DNA of 25,098 bases from Irpex lacteus. Taxonomy: Eukaryota; Basidiomycota; Agaricomycetes; Polyporales; Irpicaceae. The stretch lies in contig MQVO02000129.1 in NCBI GenBank assembly GCA_001986395.2, positions 1 to 25,098 on the forward strand, read 5' to 3'. The notes beneath the pieces were generated by a model. The model was given only the letters and a program-made list of their open reading frames with translations. It was not told the DNA's origin and did no database searches. Below are positions 1 to 10,063 of the stretch, in pieces (the stretch's first letter is position 1; every line of letters starts with the position of its first letter). Both the position numbers and the translations under genes were made by a program.

Positions 1-154
1 TTTGTATTGAACGCGTTGTTATTGTTTGGTTTTGTTACGTTTTTGTATCGATTTGGTCTAAGCCCGATTGATATAGAGTTGAAATCAAATAATTACCTTT
101 TCTGAATAAATGTATTGTTGCGTTTGCCGACTACTTGCCTTTGTATGGGACCCC

Positions 155-723
155 ATGGAATGCGAGCAGCTCTTTCGTTCGGTATGAACCATGTCTGCCG
201 ACTTTTTCAATTGTTTGCCTGAAGAGGAGCACCTGATGGACCCCTACTCAGAAAGATTGAAGGAAATTACAGCCATTCGCGGAATAATAGGCGTGAGAAA
301 CTGTGCATGTGAAAGGCTTACAAGCGGACGGAGTATAGAGCGGAGTTTGAAAGCTTCAGCGACGAGCCTGGCTTCGGACCCATCACGGACGACGGTGAAC
401 CTCTTTGCAGCGTTCAGGACAGAGAAACGAGGACTGTGGTTACCTGAATATCCCCGAGCCTGCCGTTGCAAAGTCCATCGCTTCATTTCTATCCTGTCTG
501 TGACCAGAAATAAGCCGTGAAAGTGTTGCCGAAACGCCATTAGTAGGCGTGTGCACAAAAAGAGGAACTGCGAATGGAATACGCTGCTAGTACGTCCTGG
601 CTGCAGCAGCAATCTATTCCCGACGTCCACGACGCTCCCAACGGCAACGATGGCTGGAAGGAGCCCCGCCTCGAACGTGGCACCAGGGGCGTCAGGCGCA
701 CAGCCGACTCTGGATCTGAGTGA
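155..723 (+). CDS. unidentified small gene, fragmentary exon model
   Basis: Not recognised. Three stretches in one frame read like protein: 155-181 (opens with ATG), 325-438 (acidic, containing YRAEFESFSDEPGFGPITDD) and 547-723 (contains SWLQQQSIPDVHDAPNGNDG and stops at TGA 721-723). They could be joined by introns 182-324 (gtatga...ag) and 439-546 (gttacc...tag), keeping phase, for a product near 105 residues. The first splice is weak, and the true start may lie left of the window. There are no domains, signal peptide or membrane segment. The stop lies about 350 bp before the PNUTS-like gene on the same strand, so it could also be leader sequence of that gene. This is inference from frame quality only. 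Confidence 0.22.
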
Positions 724-1070
724 TTTTGGGTTGGATCTTGCCGGTGAGCACATTTCCCAGCGACGAGGACAGTGTGGCCCGCCCCTGTCTCGTCGACGTA
801 GTGCACGTCGGACTGACTATATGCACACGCCGCCACAGCGCCAACCACCACCTCATTGTCGCAACCCTCGTCCTTTTTTCCGTTCCAACATGCCAGCTAC
901 TTCCTTTCTGGGTCTTCAAGCGCATACAATCCACCCCGTACCCCAACCCTGCATGGCCATCCTCTTCAATACCTCAAATCCCTGTATCAAGTTATTCATC
1001 GCTCAATGGGGCCACCAACGTCTCACCGCCTCCCGGACAATCCTCCCACGGGCACGGCTCGCCCTCTCAG
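724..1070 (+). other. upstream region of PNUTS-like gene, unresolved N-terminal coding
   Basis: No clean start codon is visible here. Two different frames look protein-like one after the other. The frame through 856-985 reads with SFFPFQHASYFLSGSSSAYN, and the frame from about 990 reads SSYSSLNGATNVSPPPGQSS straight into the exon at 1071. The second is continuous with the PNUTS-like protein. The true N-terminus is therefore probably upstream of 1071, after an undetected intron or a one-base frame break near 985-995. Candidate ATGs are at 821 and 890, neither in the final frame. Confidence 0.35.
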
Positions 1071-3815
1071 ATGATGATTGAGTACGCTGCTTCAGTTCAT
1101 GTCGGCCTCATTGTGCTGACGTTGTTATCCTGTAGCCCGGCCCTCACGACCATGAACCACCACTCGTCCAATGGCATGTCGCATTATTCGCATTCACAGC
1201 AGTTTCTTTTACCTCAATCTCAACCACGCACGCAATATCCTTATCAGCATACATCGCATTCATCTACATTATCTATCGACCCTTCGTTCGTGAACACCAC
1301 TTCCTCTCACTTCCAGCAAACACCGCCGCCCCCACTGCCACGGCCGTCATCGCAGCAGTATGCCGCGTCACCGCCACCTGTCACACTAGCGCCATATGTT
1401 CTTCATTCACCCCCGAGTCACAATGTTCACTCCACCTCTGGCATTCCTCCATCTTCTTTCTATGCTTCTCAGGAGACACCCACACCCGCTCAACCGCTAC
1501 TTCCGCCCCAACCCACCGGCCCCACGCCCGAGCAGCTTAGGGAGAGGTTCTTGACTGGCTTGCGACCATTATTGAAGTCTGATTCGTTCACGGGAGCAGG
1601 GGCAGTAACGAAGCTCACGAACTACATATCCAGCTATGGTATCTCAAAGGTCGATATCCCAACGCGGCTCGAGGTCTTATCAAAGATCCGAGATAACGCA
1701 CCCAACCACTACTTTCGCGCGTGGGCAGAGAATGGTGCTGCGATGACTATAACGAAGAAGTGGCTGCTCGAAAGTGGTAGTGCAGAACCCGATACTAACG
1801 AGTCTGCTGCGACCCATGCCTTTGCTGCACGTGAGTTACGCTACAAGGTCACATCTTCGATATGCTGAGGCAACGTGTGCAGATCGTAGACAGGTTGCCG
1901 ATGACTGTGACTACTCTCAAGGAATCAGGCATAGGAAAAGAAATCAAGCGCCTGTCGAAGTCGGCTCCTTCGTCTGGTGAGTGTCGATCTTCCGTGGAAG
2001 CACCATTCACCGCTGTGTCCCTTGCCCTCCGCAACCCGTGTGTAATGAATTGCTACGTCGTGCCTGTCTTACTATTTACTGTCGCTCTGAAAACGATAAT
2101 GTATCTAACTGTGTGTTTCCCATCCTGCGTGGATGTAGCGGTCCGGGACATGTCGTCGAACATCGCTGATAAATGGCGTGCTCTCATATCCAAGTCTGGG
2201 ATACAGGCGCCCTCCGGTGCAAAGACAATAACAGAGGGTGGGTCATGTCAGTCCGTCGTACCAAAGCTCTCCATACTTACAACACGTACAGATGCGGACG
2301 CAAAGTCAAGGAAGCGAAAGGCAGAAGAACCTCCACCAGGGTCCAAGGGTGTGCCTGCGGCAAAGAAAGTTCCCGCTCCGGTTACTGCTGCGGGCAAGGG
2401 CGCGCCTGCCAAGAAACTAGCAGCGAAGCCTGCTGGAAAGGACACGCCGAAAGCCGACACCTCATTCTTCTCAGCACCCAAGCAGAAACCGAAGCTCCCC
2501 GACTTCAAGAAGACTCCTGTGCCCCTAAAGAAAGAGCCCGACCATAATGTTGCCCAGCCATCGTCGTATGACCCTTTCGCTGAAATTGTCAAGACATTGA
2601 AGACGCGCAAGGACTCCCCTGTGGTCTCTACACCTCCCGCAGGGCAAGTATCTGCTGCCCAGTCGATATCACTCAAGAAATCAGGGAAAAAGAAAAGCGT
2701 CAAGTGGGCCCCGGACGGACAGCTCGAGTTGGTCAAAATCATTGAACGTGCTGTTTATGACGATGACCCTGCGGATGTCAGCTCATTTTCTTTTACGTCG
2801 GTTATGTATTGTACGTTAACACTAGTTACGCGCACTGCGCCGCCGTTTGGCACACAGGGTATGCACGCTACACACAGTCTCCGCGAACTTGACCGAAGCG
2901 AGGGTGCTGCATTGATTGCGCACCTGTTTGAAGAGCAGATTGATTACTTCGAACCGCCACGTAAGCAAATACAGCCACTATACCCAATGAAAAATCCGTT
3001 TAACACAAAGAATGCTCATTCTACAGTGCTCGAAATTCCGGAATCAATACAAATACCTGAACGAGGGAAGGAGAGCGTGGAACGGGTTGCGCAGGAGGAG
3101 CGAGAAAAGACGGCGCTAGGCGCGGCATACATGTCAGACGCCCAAATACCTAAATCAGGCGCTGAGCCATCCACCCAAATTCCCGAGGACCAGGTAGACC
3201 AGGGCGTAACGTACATGGAGATTGGGCCCGAGCTCGAGGAGTTCTTCGGCGAGCCTGCTTCGTTTGAGCTACCACCACCACCTCCCGAGATATCGGCGAC
3301 GGTGGCAGAGCTCGTCGGACAGTTATCTGCAGTCGCACCGCCAGACGTGACGATGTCGGAAGCAGGGTTCAATAATTACGATCCGTCGATATTAGCGAGC
3401 TTCAGACCGGAGCAATTACAACAGCTATTACAACAAGCGCAGGCGTTGCAGAATACACCGATATTCTCGACGTCTGCGCCGGCGGGAGCACAGCCGCCAC
3501 CTGCGAATGGTGATCAGAGTTGGAACAGTAACGGGTACGTTTCCTACGAGGGAGGGGACCACTCGCGGTGGGGGGAGGAAGAGGGCTGGAGGGGTCGTGG
3601 AAGGGGCAGAGGACGGGGAAGAGGCGGCGCGTTCGGGAGGGGTGGTCGTCGAAGACCCTGTGTGTTTCACCAGGAGGGAAGGCAAGCATTGATTTCTTTC
3701 CTGAGCTGATCTGTCGAATGGGGAAGGCTGATGGAGTTTGCTTCTGTTTGGAACCTACAGATGTCGATACGGAGATCAATGCGACTACAGCCACGACACG
3801 GGACTCAATTATTGA
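1071..3815 (+). CDS. PNUTS/Ppn1-like protein phosphatase 1 targeting subunit
   Basis: Probable fungal counterpart of vertebrate PNUTS (PPP1R10) and fission yeast Ppn1, nuclear scaffolds that bring PP1 to the cleavage/termination machinery. Model exons: 1071-1081, 1136-1830, 1883-1976, 2139-2776, 2858-2960, 3027-3681, 3761-3815, giving about 749 aa. Order of domains: Ser/Pro/Gln-rich N-terminus; TFIIS N-terminal (LW) helical domain at about residues 132-285 (MPLLH joined to IVDRLPMTV across intron 1831-1882); Lys/Ala/Pro-rich linker; RVxF-type PP1 site KSVKW near residue 453; conserved block with LRELDRSEGAALIAHLFEE; RGG-like tract near 3590-3650; C-terminal C3H1 finger C725, C733, C739, H743. 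The finger needs GC-AG intron 3682-3760. One surplus base at 1813-1815 breaks the frame. The start is uncertain (1071 is the first in-frame ATG). The family assignment rests on domain order and the RVxF context. Confidence 0.85.
1813..1815 (+). other. apparent +1 frame break in the PNUTS-like gene
   Basis: The upstream frame runs through the TFIIS-N helix (NHYFRAWAENGAAMTITKKW), then meaningless codons. The correct continuation MPLLH at 1816-1830 is in the next frame. Removing one C from the CCC run restores a continuous domain and makes the whole coding length divisible by three. The room available (under 30 bases between possible donors and acceptors) is too small for an intron. Confidence 0.75.
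3682..3760 (+). other. GC-AG intron inside the C3H1 zinc finger
   Basis: Donor is G|GCAAGC and acceptor is CTACAG|A; the length is 79 bp with CTGAT branch-like sequences. Reading through gives a stop at 3707-3709 and loses the finger. Splicing joins the first half (C-V-F-H-Q-E-G-R) to C-R-Y-G-D-Q-C-D-Y-S-H, making C-x7-C-x5-C-x3-H, and ends at TGA 3813-3815. Confidence 0.85.
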
Positions 3816-4424
3816 TTGTATACATGTACATTTTATGGCCACACCATACAGCATATTCTTAATCTACCGGTACCTCATAGTCATCGTTTGTCCATTGCGT
3901 CAGCACCTGAGCTGTATTGTCTGCAAGAGAAGCGATTGGATCCCCTCCGTCACGGCCGAGGTCTGAGAAACGATGATCGAGTGAGATTGACGTCCCTGAG
4001 AGTGCCAACCCTCGTACGAAACCCAAATCGGAGATTTCAAAAAGGACAAATGGAATTCAGCGATTATTACAGGGTACATGGCAATAAATATGTGGATGAT
4101 AACACAACGCGACGGCCCTTTCGACCTGTGTGCACCGGTGATACAGCCACACAGAGCGCTTTGCGTAGGGGGCGGGGGAGTAGAATACAATCTATGCTAT
4201 GCTGAGTAGAGTACCGAACTGAACGACAAAAAATTGCGAGAAGATCCAAAAGCACAAAAGACAACGAACAACGACAGAAACAGAGGGCAAACACAGAGAG
4301 ATGTGGTTATGAACAACAAAAACCAATCACAAGAGATAGTCCAAATGAGAGAAGATCGCTATCCGTTATCCAAACCCGGACATCGAAGAACGACAGGGGC
4401 ACCATCATCGTCTATCTGTCGCGA
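3816..4424. other. convergent 3' intergenic region
   Basis: This lies between the ends of the PNUTS-like gene (+) and the LDB gene (-). It has no open frame with protein-like content. AT-rich stretches around 3830-3870 and A-rich sequence at 4240-4330 fit 3' untranslated sequence of the two genes. Confidence 0.6.
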
Positions 4425-7400
4425 CTAGCCCGTGTTTGTACTTCTCCGCTTCCCTCGTGCACGCTTTCCGTGAGGTTGCTGCTCGGCGTTGGCGATATTC
4501 GGGGAAGATGAGTCGCCGGCTTTTCGTTTGAGAGTTTGCGGGGCTGGGATGGGGGTCATCGTGGCAGCCGACGGAGTGGACGCAGCGGGAGTCGAGGCAG
4601 AAGGGGTAGAAGCAGACGCTATGGGCTGCTGAGGGGGGAGGGCCTTGTTCATTTTTGGCGTCCCTTCGATAGCTGGTGGTCCGTTTTGTTGAGGGGGAGG
4701 TACTTGATTGCCATGTGATGGTCCAGACAGTAATGTGGACGACGTTGAAGACGAAGGCGGCATCGTAGGGACAATACCATTTATCTCTTGTCCATACGGC
4801 CCAACCCCACCGCCAGGAAACGGAGGCTGCTGTAGACGATGTGAATTTGGTATACCGTTCATCACTTGATGAGGGCCGCCTCCATCCTGAGCCTGTCGCT
4901 CTCGTATCTGCTTTGCAAACTCCTTCAACGCATCTGTTCATCAAAAGTCAGTAAGAAGCCGCGGTAAAAATAACATGAAAACCCGTACCCTTCGGGCCCA
5001 GACTCTTCTCATTACTGAACTGTATCAGATCCGCCATTTGTGTGACGCTCTCAGCCAACTACGAGAGAATCTAATTCATCCAACTGTCCACAGTAGAGGA
5101 GATGCACTGTTACATACCTCTAAACACCTCATCGTTGCCTGCGGTATCCCGAACGCATTGATAGGTGATACTGGTACTGTGACGCTGTTGAGCTGCCAAT
5201 ACTCTTTCTCCCCAACCTGCACCCGCCGTGGCTCCTCATTGTTATGTGCTTCATCCTCCGGTAACGGCGTATTCTGCTCAGGAGGAGACAGAGGGATCTT
5301 TGGAATGAACGTCTCGATGGCGAGGAGCCGCTCGTAGTTCTTCGCGTCGAACTGGATCTGATCGAACTTGAGGGTGTACGACCCAGTGGCCTGGCCACCT
5401 GGTACGGTAGACGTATTCGGGATGACAATGACGTGCGCCGTCATAGGACCCTTGAGCTTGATCGTCCACCCATCGTCGTACTTGTACGTCCACACCGCCT
5501 GAACGCACTCTACGATCCCATGCGTCGGGCTTCCAATACGCTCTCGTGCACCGTCCAAATTGATAGACATGCACTGCACACCCGATTGCGCGGTCACTAA
5601 AAAGAACCTCGGGATAATGGGTGTGCCGATCTCTGATGATGGTACCGTCAAAAAAGGAACACAACAAAATGGGTTGTCAGGACCAAGATCTCGGGAGCAG
5701 TAAGAGATAACCGTTTAGCTTACCGAATGGCTTTGCCTCATATTGCTGGTTCTCCTTCCATAACGTCAACTTCATCGTAGCTCTGGATGTGAAGTACTCT
5801 TTGACCAGAGAATCCCAATGCGAGAGCTGCAGTCTGCTCGTACTTTTCTCCTGGTAGGATGGCTCGCGGTCAGTCGCATGCATTTCTGCTACTGATAAGC
5901 ACGTACCACTTTCGAGAGTGCACCACTGAACTGTAATAACCGCGTGACACTCTGACCATTACCAACAGCATATTGTGGTCTACAAGATTCCGTTAGCGAG
6001 CGTACATGAGCAAATCGAGTGGGACTGACACTGCAGCTGGCCGCGGTGCCAGAGCTTGTTGCGGTTGGGCAGGCGGATGTGGTTGCTGAGGAGGAGCAGA
6101 AGGCCCAGCCTCTGGTGGCGCAGGTGCAGGTGCAGCCGCAGGTGCCGGAGGCGGAGGGGCCTGAGAGGTGATCGTAGGCGGTTGCTGCTGTGGACGGGAT
6201 GTGATGGGTACTTGCTGTGAATGTTGTGGAGCCGCAGGAGTAGGAGGTTTGGGCGGAGGGATTACACCTTGCGGTGGCTGAGCAGGAGCAAGCGAGGGAG
6301 TACGATTAGGGTGATGCGGTCCCTGAGGAAGTTGTGACGATGCCACACGAGGCGTGTTCGACATCCCTACTCGATGTGGCGATTGTGCAGGAGTCGCTTG
6401 CCGCGGAGGACCAGGAGGTTGCATCTGATGGAGCATTTCCTGCTGCCGCGGAGAACGATGGATCGCCATGGGTGGCTGGTGGGGTGTCTGTTGTTGCGGC
6501 AGTTGAGGCGCCATGGGATGATGCGAACGCGGTCGAGACGAAGGGCGAGGTGGCGCCGGCCCTGCAAAATGGTGAGGAGACATAAACGAAGCAGAATGGT
6601 TCTCAGTACCACTCAGGGTCTGTAGGACGTCCGCGGGCGTGCTGAGAAGCGCACCAGTGCCCTGCCGACTTGCTGATCTCTGCTGTCCGACCATATTTCC
6701 TCCGCCCATCTGCTGCGCCAAGTCACTCATTTGCTGATTTCCAGCAACCTGTGGATTCGGGGTGTTAGACGCGGAAGGATAGGCCATTGGAACGCCACCA
6801 GGGGCCATTCGAGGAACACCAGGCTGCATGTGCGGGTTCGGGTAGTTGTACATCACTCTTTCCGGAGTGATACGTTGTTGTTGAGAGGCCCCTTGTAGCC
6901 CAGGATTTCCGGTCATGTTGTTTGGGAGCGCCCCCGCTGGACCTTGTTGTACTTGATGCGGCGAAGAACTGAGCTGCTGAGACTGCTGTGGGTGCATAGG
7001 CTGACCGCCCATCACCATACCGGCAGAAAAGGGAGGCTGCTGCATGCCACCAGAGTGCGACGTAGGGAGCGACGGCGGCTGAGGAATGTTAGACATAGAG
7101 GGATTCTGCGATGGCGCACGTGCGATATGGTGAGGAAAGCCAGAGCCCCCGCCCATAGGCCCTTGTCTGCTGAGCTGCATCTGCATGTCAGATGACAACC
7201 CACCTCCCTGTATCGAGTGCTGAGGCGCTATACGCATCTGCGATCCTGGCGGTCCCTGTTGCATTGGCTGCCCCATCCGGTTGGCCATACCCAGCCCAGG
7301 AATGCCATTGATCCCCAACATCTGCTGTCCTGGCATCCCACCGCCTCCAAACTGCCCCGCTGCCTGATTCAACCCAGGTTGTGACTGTACGCGTCGTACT

Positions 7401-7759
7401 GGGTTCTGCGACAAGACCGTGTTCGGGAAGTTGACTCCTGGCATCGGGCCTGGACCTAGGTGAGAACCTGGACCAAGAGCGGGGTTCAGCCCTTGCTGGA
7501 CATGCGCTCGTTGTTGGTTCATGCGGGCTGCTTGTTGCATTTGGAGAGGGAAGTTGGGGTTGTTGGGCGGATTAGGCTGCATGAGCAGCCCACCCATAGG
7601 TGTCGCACCGTTGTGATTACCAGGCATCATGCCTATGTGGTTTTGTTGCTGCTGTTGAGGGCCGCCTGGAGAGCCTAGGAAGGGACCTCCTGGTATGCCG
7701 AGCATAGCTTGTTGCATTGGCTGAGTTCGTAACATGTCGCCAGTACGGGGCAGATTCAT
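4425..7759 (-). CDS. LIM-domain-binding protein (LDB/PtaB/Adn family)
   Basis: Transcriptional co-regulator of the LIM-binding family. Fungal relatives (PtaB, Mfg1, Adn proteins) partner with Flo8/SomA-type factors in adhesion and development. Exons on the minus strand: 7759-6030, 5979-5907, 5850-5724, 5632-5118, 5058-4989, 4933-4425; total 3024 nt, 1007 aa, all introns GT-AG of 50-91 bp. Residues 1-576 (exon 1) are disordered and rich in Gln, Pro, Gly and Met. The LIM-bind domain spans about residues 577-845. It opens with YAVGNGQSVTRLLQFSGALS, continues through HWDSLVKEYFTSRATMKLTL, TPIIPRFFLVTAQSGVQ and IVECVQAVWTYKYDDGWTIK, and ends near ADLIQFSNEKSLGP. The C-terminus carries repeated S-T-P-S-A units and a basic tail (KRARGKRR) that could be a nuclear signal. 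ATG 7759 is the first in frame. Its promoter region is shared with IMP3. Confidence 0.93.
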
Positions 7760-8023
7760 GGCCTCTTTGCGCGCAGTTTGGATCGATCAATCGAGCAGAT
7801 GGTGTCTGCAACTATTGACGATGAGAGACACGCGGCAGCATGCAGTCGAGCAGGACGGAGAGAGCAGGGACGAGAGGGTAATGAGGGGCGAGGATGAGTC
7901 GGGTGTATTGTTGCGGGGCGCGCGTACTGCCAGCGAGCTTTGTGATCGGAAGGCGGAGAAAAGTACACGCGACTCGGTGGCCTGTGATGCGATGGACGAC
8001 GAGGAGCACGACGACGGCGTCGA

Positions 8024-8043
8024 GGGCGGGGGCGGGGGGCGGG
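8024..8043 (+). promoter_or_regulatory. G-quadruplex-forming motif
   Basis: Four G-runs (3, 5, 6 and 3 G) separated by single C bases on the + strand. This is about 265 bp upstream of the LDB start codon, on the strand that is the template for LDB. Confidence 0.5.
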
Positions 8044-9097
8044 ATGGTCGAGGGAAGGAGGAAGGAGAGTTTGGCGGGCTCGCAGGCGAGGCGGAAAGAG
8101 AGGGCGGCTTGTTTGTTGACGGCGTTGTGGCTGCTTGCACTCGCTCACACGCACCCCTGCTTACATTCCGATCGTGGCAGTGATACGTAAACTGCGCTCG
8201 ATGCCTCCCTCCTCGTCTCTCAAATACCCCTCGAATATCTGCAGAATATACACAACAATTTGCAGCCTTGTATCTGGCGGGCTGAGCCCAAGAGGGACAT
8301 GCTTCATTGTCCCCGGCGGTGCCGCAGCGTGACAAACCCGATTCTAGGGCATCGCGGGAGAATCTCGATAGCCGTAGTCGCTCCTGCCACTATCCTCTTT
8401 GCTTTCTCATCTCTCTCTCATGTCTTCTAGCCCACAATCAACACAGAGTATGGTATTCTGAGCAGCAGTTGTTCAACAGACTCACTCACCCCTGCGGGTG
8501 TCACCGCGATCAGGAATTTGTGCGTGTGGGAAATAGATACGTCTAGTCTATCTCTCTACATATATATCCGACTATCCTACATACCAGGGGCACACGCCGC
8601 ATGCAAACCGTGTCCGGTGCGTCCCTTGCGTGTCGCAGAGATGTCCAAGAGGAAAACTATGCATATGCTGGTCATAGATACAGTTACTCTACACACTGCT
8701 ACCTGGCTACCTATCTGATATCTGTATTGCTTAATGTTACTTACCTCCAGACGCGTTTCGGTCGGCGGTCGGAGAGCCAAAGAAAGCTGTCTCAGAGACG
8801 GTGCCGTACTGTGACACCTGTGACCAATATTAATAGAGAAACTCTAACGGAAAAGGATATGTCAGCGTTCTGTGACGACCGTAAAATGCCTTTCCCCGGC
8901 TCTGCCACCCGAGCACACGTGAGAAAGAACGAAAATTGCAACACTGTGTCACGTAGTTAGCAATCACAGTCGGTCTACATTCCAGCAGTCGCCAGAACAT
9001 CCGAAAAGTCATCTCCTCATGTCTTCGCCACTCGACAAGGATGTTGTGCTATCTAGAGTCCGGGACACTCGGATGGTGGATGCGGTGATAACGGAAC

Positions 9098-9196
9098 GGA
9101 CTTGGCACGTGGCGCCTGACCACCACGTGGGAGATCTGAGATGATTGCCACTCGAGATCATTTTGCGAGTCTCGGGTTCGACTCCTTCCCAAGCCA
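9098..9196 (+). other. tRNA-like remnant (perfect B box, weak fold)
   Basis: GGTTCGACTCC at 9175-9185 matches the Pol III B-box consensus at every fixed position. TGGCACGTGG at 9103-9112 is one base short of an A box. The ends GG(A)CTTGG (9098-9105) and CCAAGCC (9189-9195) can pair as an acceptor-like stem with one bulged base. However, the T-stem pairs at only two or three positions and no clear anticodon arm is seen. It is a degenerate tRNA, a tRNA-derived insert, or chance. It lies 25 bp before the IMP3 ATG. Confidence 0.25.
9106..9129 (+). promoter_or_regulatory. paired E-boxes (CACGTG) upstream of IMP3
   Basis: Two CACGTG palindromes at 9106-9111 and 9124-9129, 18 bp apart start to start, 110 and 92 bp before the IMP3 start codon. 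CACGTG is the site of bHLH factors of the Cbf1/Pho4 type. A role here is inferred from position. Confidence 0.4.
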
Positions 9197-9220
9197 CATC
9201 TTTAGCAGCAACTCCAAACT

Positions 9221-10063
9221 ATGGTCAGACAGTTCAAGCACCACGAGCAAAAGCTCCTCAAAAAGGTCGACTTCCTCAATGTGCGTGTAGTTCTTCTAGT
9301 TATCTTAAAAGTCCGTCAGTAATGCCATTTGCCGCAGTGGAAGCAAGATGCAAACCTTCGTGAAATAAAAGTAATGCGGAGGTATCACATTCAGGACAGA
9401 GAGGACTACCACAAGTGTGTACTACGGGCCTCTTAGATTTATCTCTCTAACATATCCAACGTAGATACAACAAACTATGCGGCTCCCTACGCTCATTCGC
9501 CCACCGGATATCAATGCTCCCCGCCCAAGACCCCTACCGCGCACGTATGGAAGGCCAAGTGCTCTCCAAGCTCTACGACATAGGTGTCCTCAACTCGACA
9601 GCCAAGCTCAGTGACATTGAAAACAAGCTTACCGTCGCGGCGTTCTGTAGGAGACGGCTGGCTGTCATTATGACCGTGGCGAAGATGGCGGAGACCGTCA
9701 GTGCAGTGAGTGTTCGCGGTTGCCTACAACGATTGGACATGCTCTGATTAAGATTGGTGGGATACAAAGGCTGTGAAATTTATTGAGCAGGGACACGTGC
9801 GAGTCGGCCCTGACACCATAACAGATCCCGCGTTTCTTGTGACCAGGTACCCCCGAATTGTCCTGTACGTTTGTTTCTTCCAGGAGTGCTGACCTTGCAT
9901 CGTATTAGACACATGGAAGACTTTGTGACCTGGGTTGACACCTCCAAACTCAAGAGGACTATCATGCGTTACAACGACGAGGTCAGTCTCCCTTCTTCGA
10001 GTTGCGCTTTCCCGTTACTAACTTCGCGTCATTTCTAAGCTCGACGATTTCGACCTCCTATAG
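9221..10063 (+). CDS. IMP3: U3 snoRNP protein IMP3
   Basis: IMP3 is the S4-like RNA-binding subunit of the Mpp10-Imp3-Imp4 complex. It promotes pairing of U3 snoRNA with pre-18S rRNA in the nucleolus during small-subunit assembly. Exons: 9221-9280, 9338-9414, 9465-9705, 9770-9846, 9909-9981, 10040-10063; total 552 nt, 183 aa, the usual length of the family. The N-terminus [19 protein letters not shown] followed by [20 protein letters not shown] is diagnostic. [20 protein letters not shown] and [20 protein letters not shown] form the S4-type fold, and [16 protein letters not shown] follows. The last exon carries only seven codons (LDDFDLL). All five introns are GT-AG, 50-64 bp. The start ATG is in good context (aaactATGG). 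The gene ends facing kinesin-3, 642 bp away. Confidence 0.97.

Larger units (their letters stand above)
7760..9220. other. divergent promoter/leader region between LDB (-) and IMP3 (+)
   Basis: About 1.46 kb without a convincing gene. The part next to the LDB start (7760-8200) is strongly strand-biased, purine-rich on +, so the LDB leader would be C/T-rich. It holds a G-quadruplex motif at 8024-8043. Open frames here, up to 182 codons on -, are low-complexity Ser/Pro/Arg products of that bias. An AT-rich run (ctacatatatatcc) lies at 8558-8571. Two E-boxes and a tRNA-like B box lie close to IMP3. Confidence 0.6.

Noticed and set aside
244..753. 169-codon minus-strand frame at the left edge
   Set aside because: Arg/Ser-rich with no recognisable motif; the + strand has the more protein-like segments and a coherent stop.
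1974..2138. Coding sequence between KRLSKSAPSS and AVRDMSSN (the frame stays open)
   Set aside because: The 162-bp stretch is flanked by GTGAGT and TGTAG, is a multiple of three by chance, and its translation is hydrophobic and unlike the TFIIS-N domain; interpreted as an intron.
2248..2742. 164-codon minus-strand frame opposite the PNUTS-like gene
   Set aside because: Shadow of the Lys/Ala/Pro-rich linker coded on +, which is supported by conserved flanks and splice sites.
4405..4944. 179-codon minus-strand frame overlapping the last LDB exon
   Set aside because: Different frame from the LDB C-terminus, which follows in phase from five upstream exons.
7787..8335. 182-codon open frame on the minus strand upstream of LDB
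   Set aside because: Ser/Pro/Arg low-complexity product of strongly skewed base composition in a leader region, with no domain; overlapping frames are equally open.
9098..9196. Functional tRNA gene
   Set aside because: The B box is perfect but the T-stem pairs poorly and no anticodon arm is found; kept only as a tRNA-like remnant.
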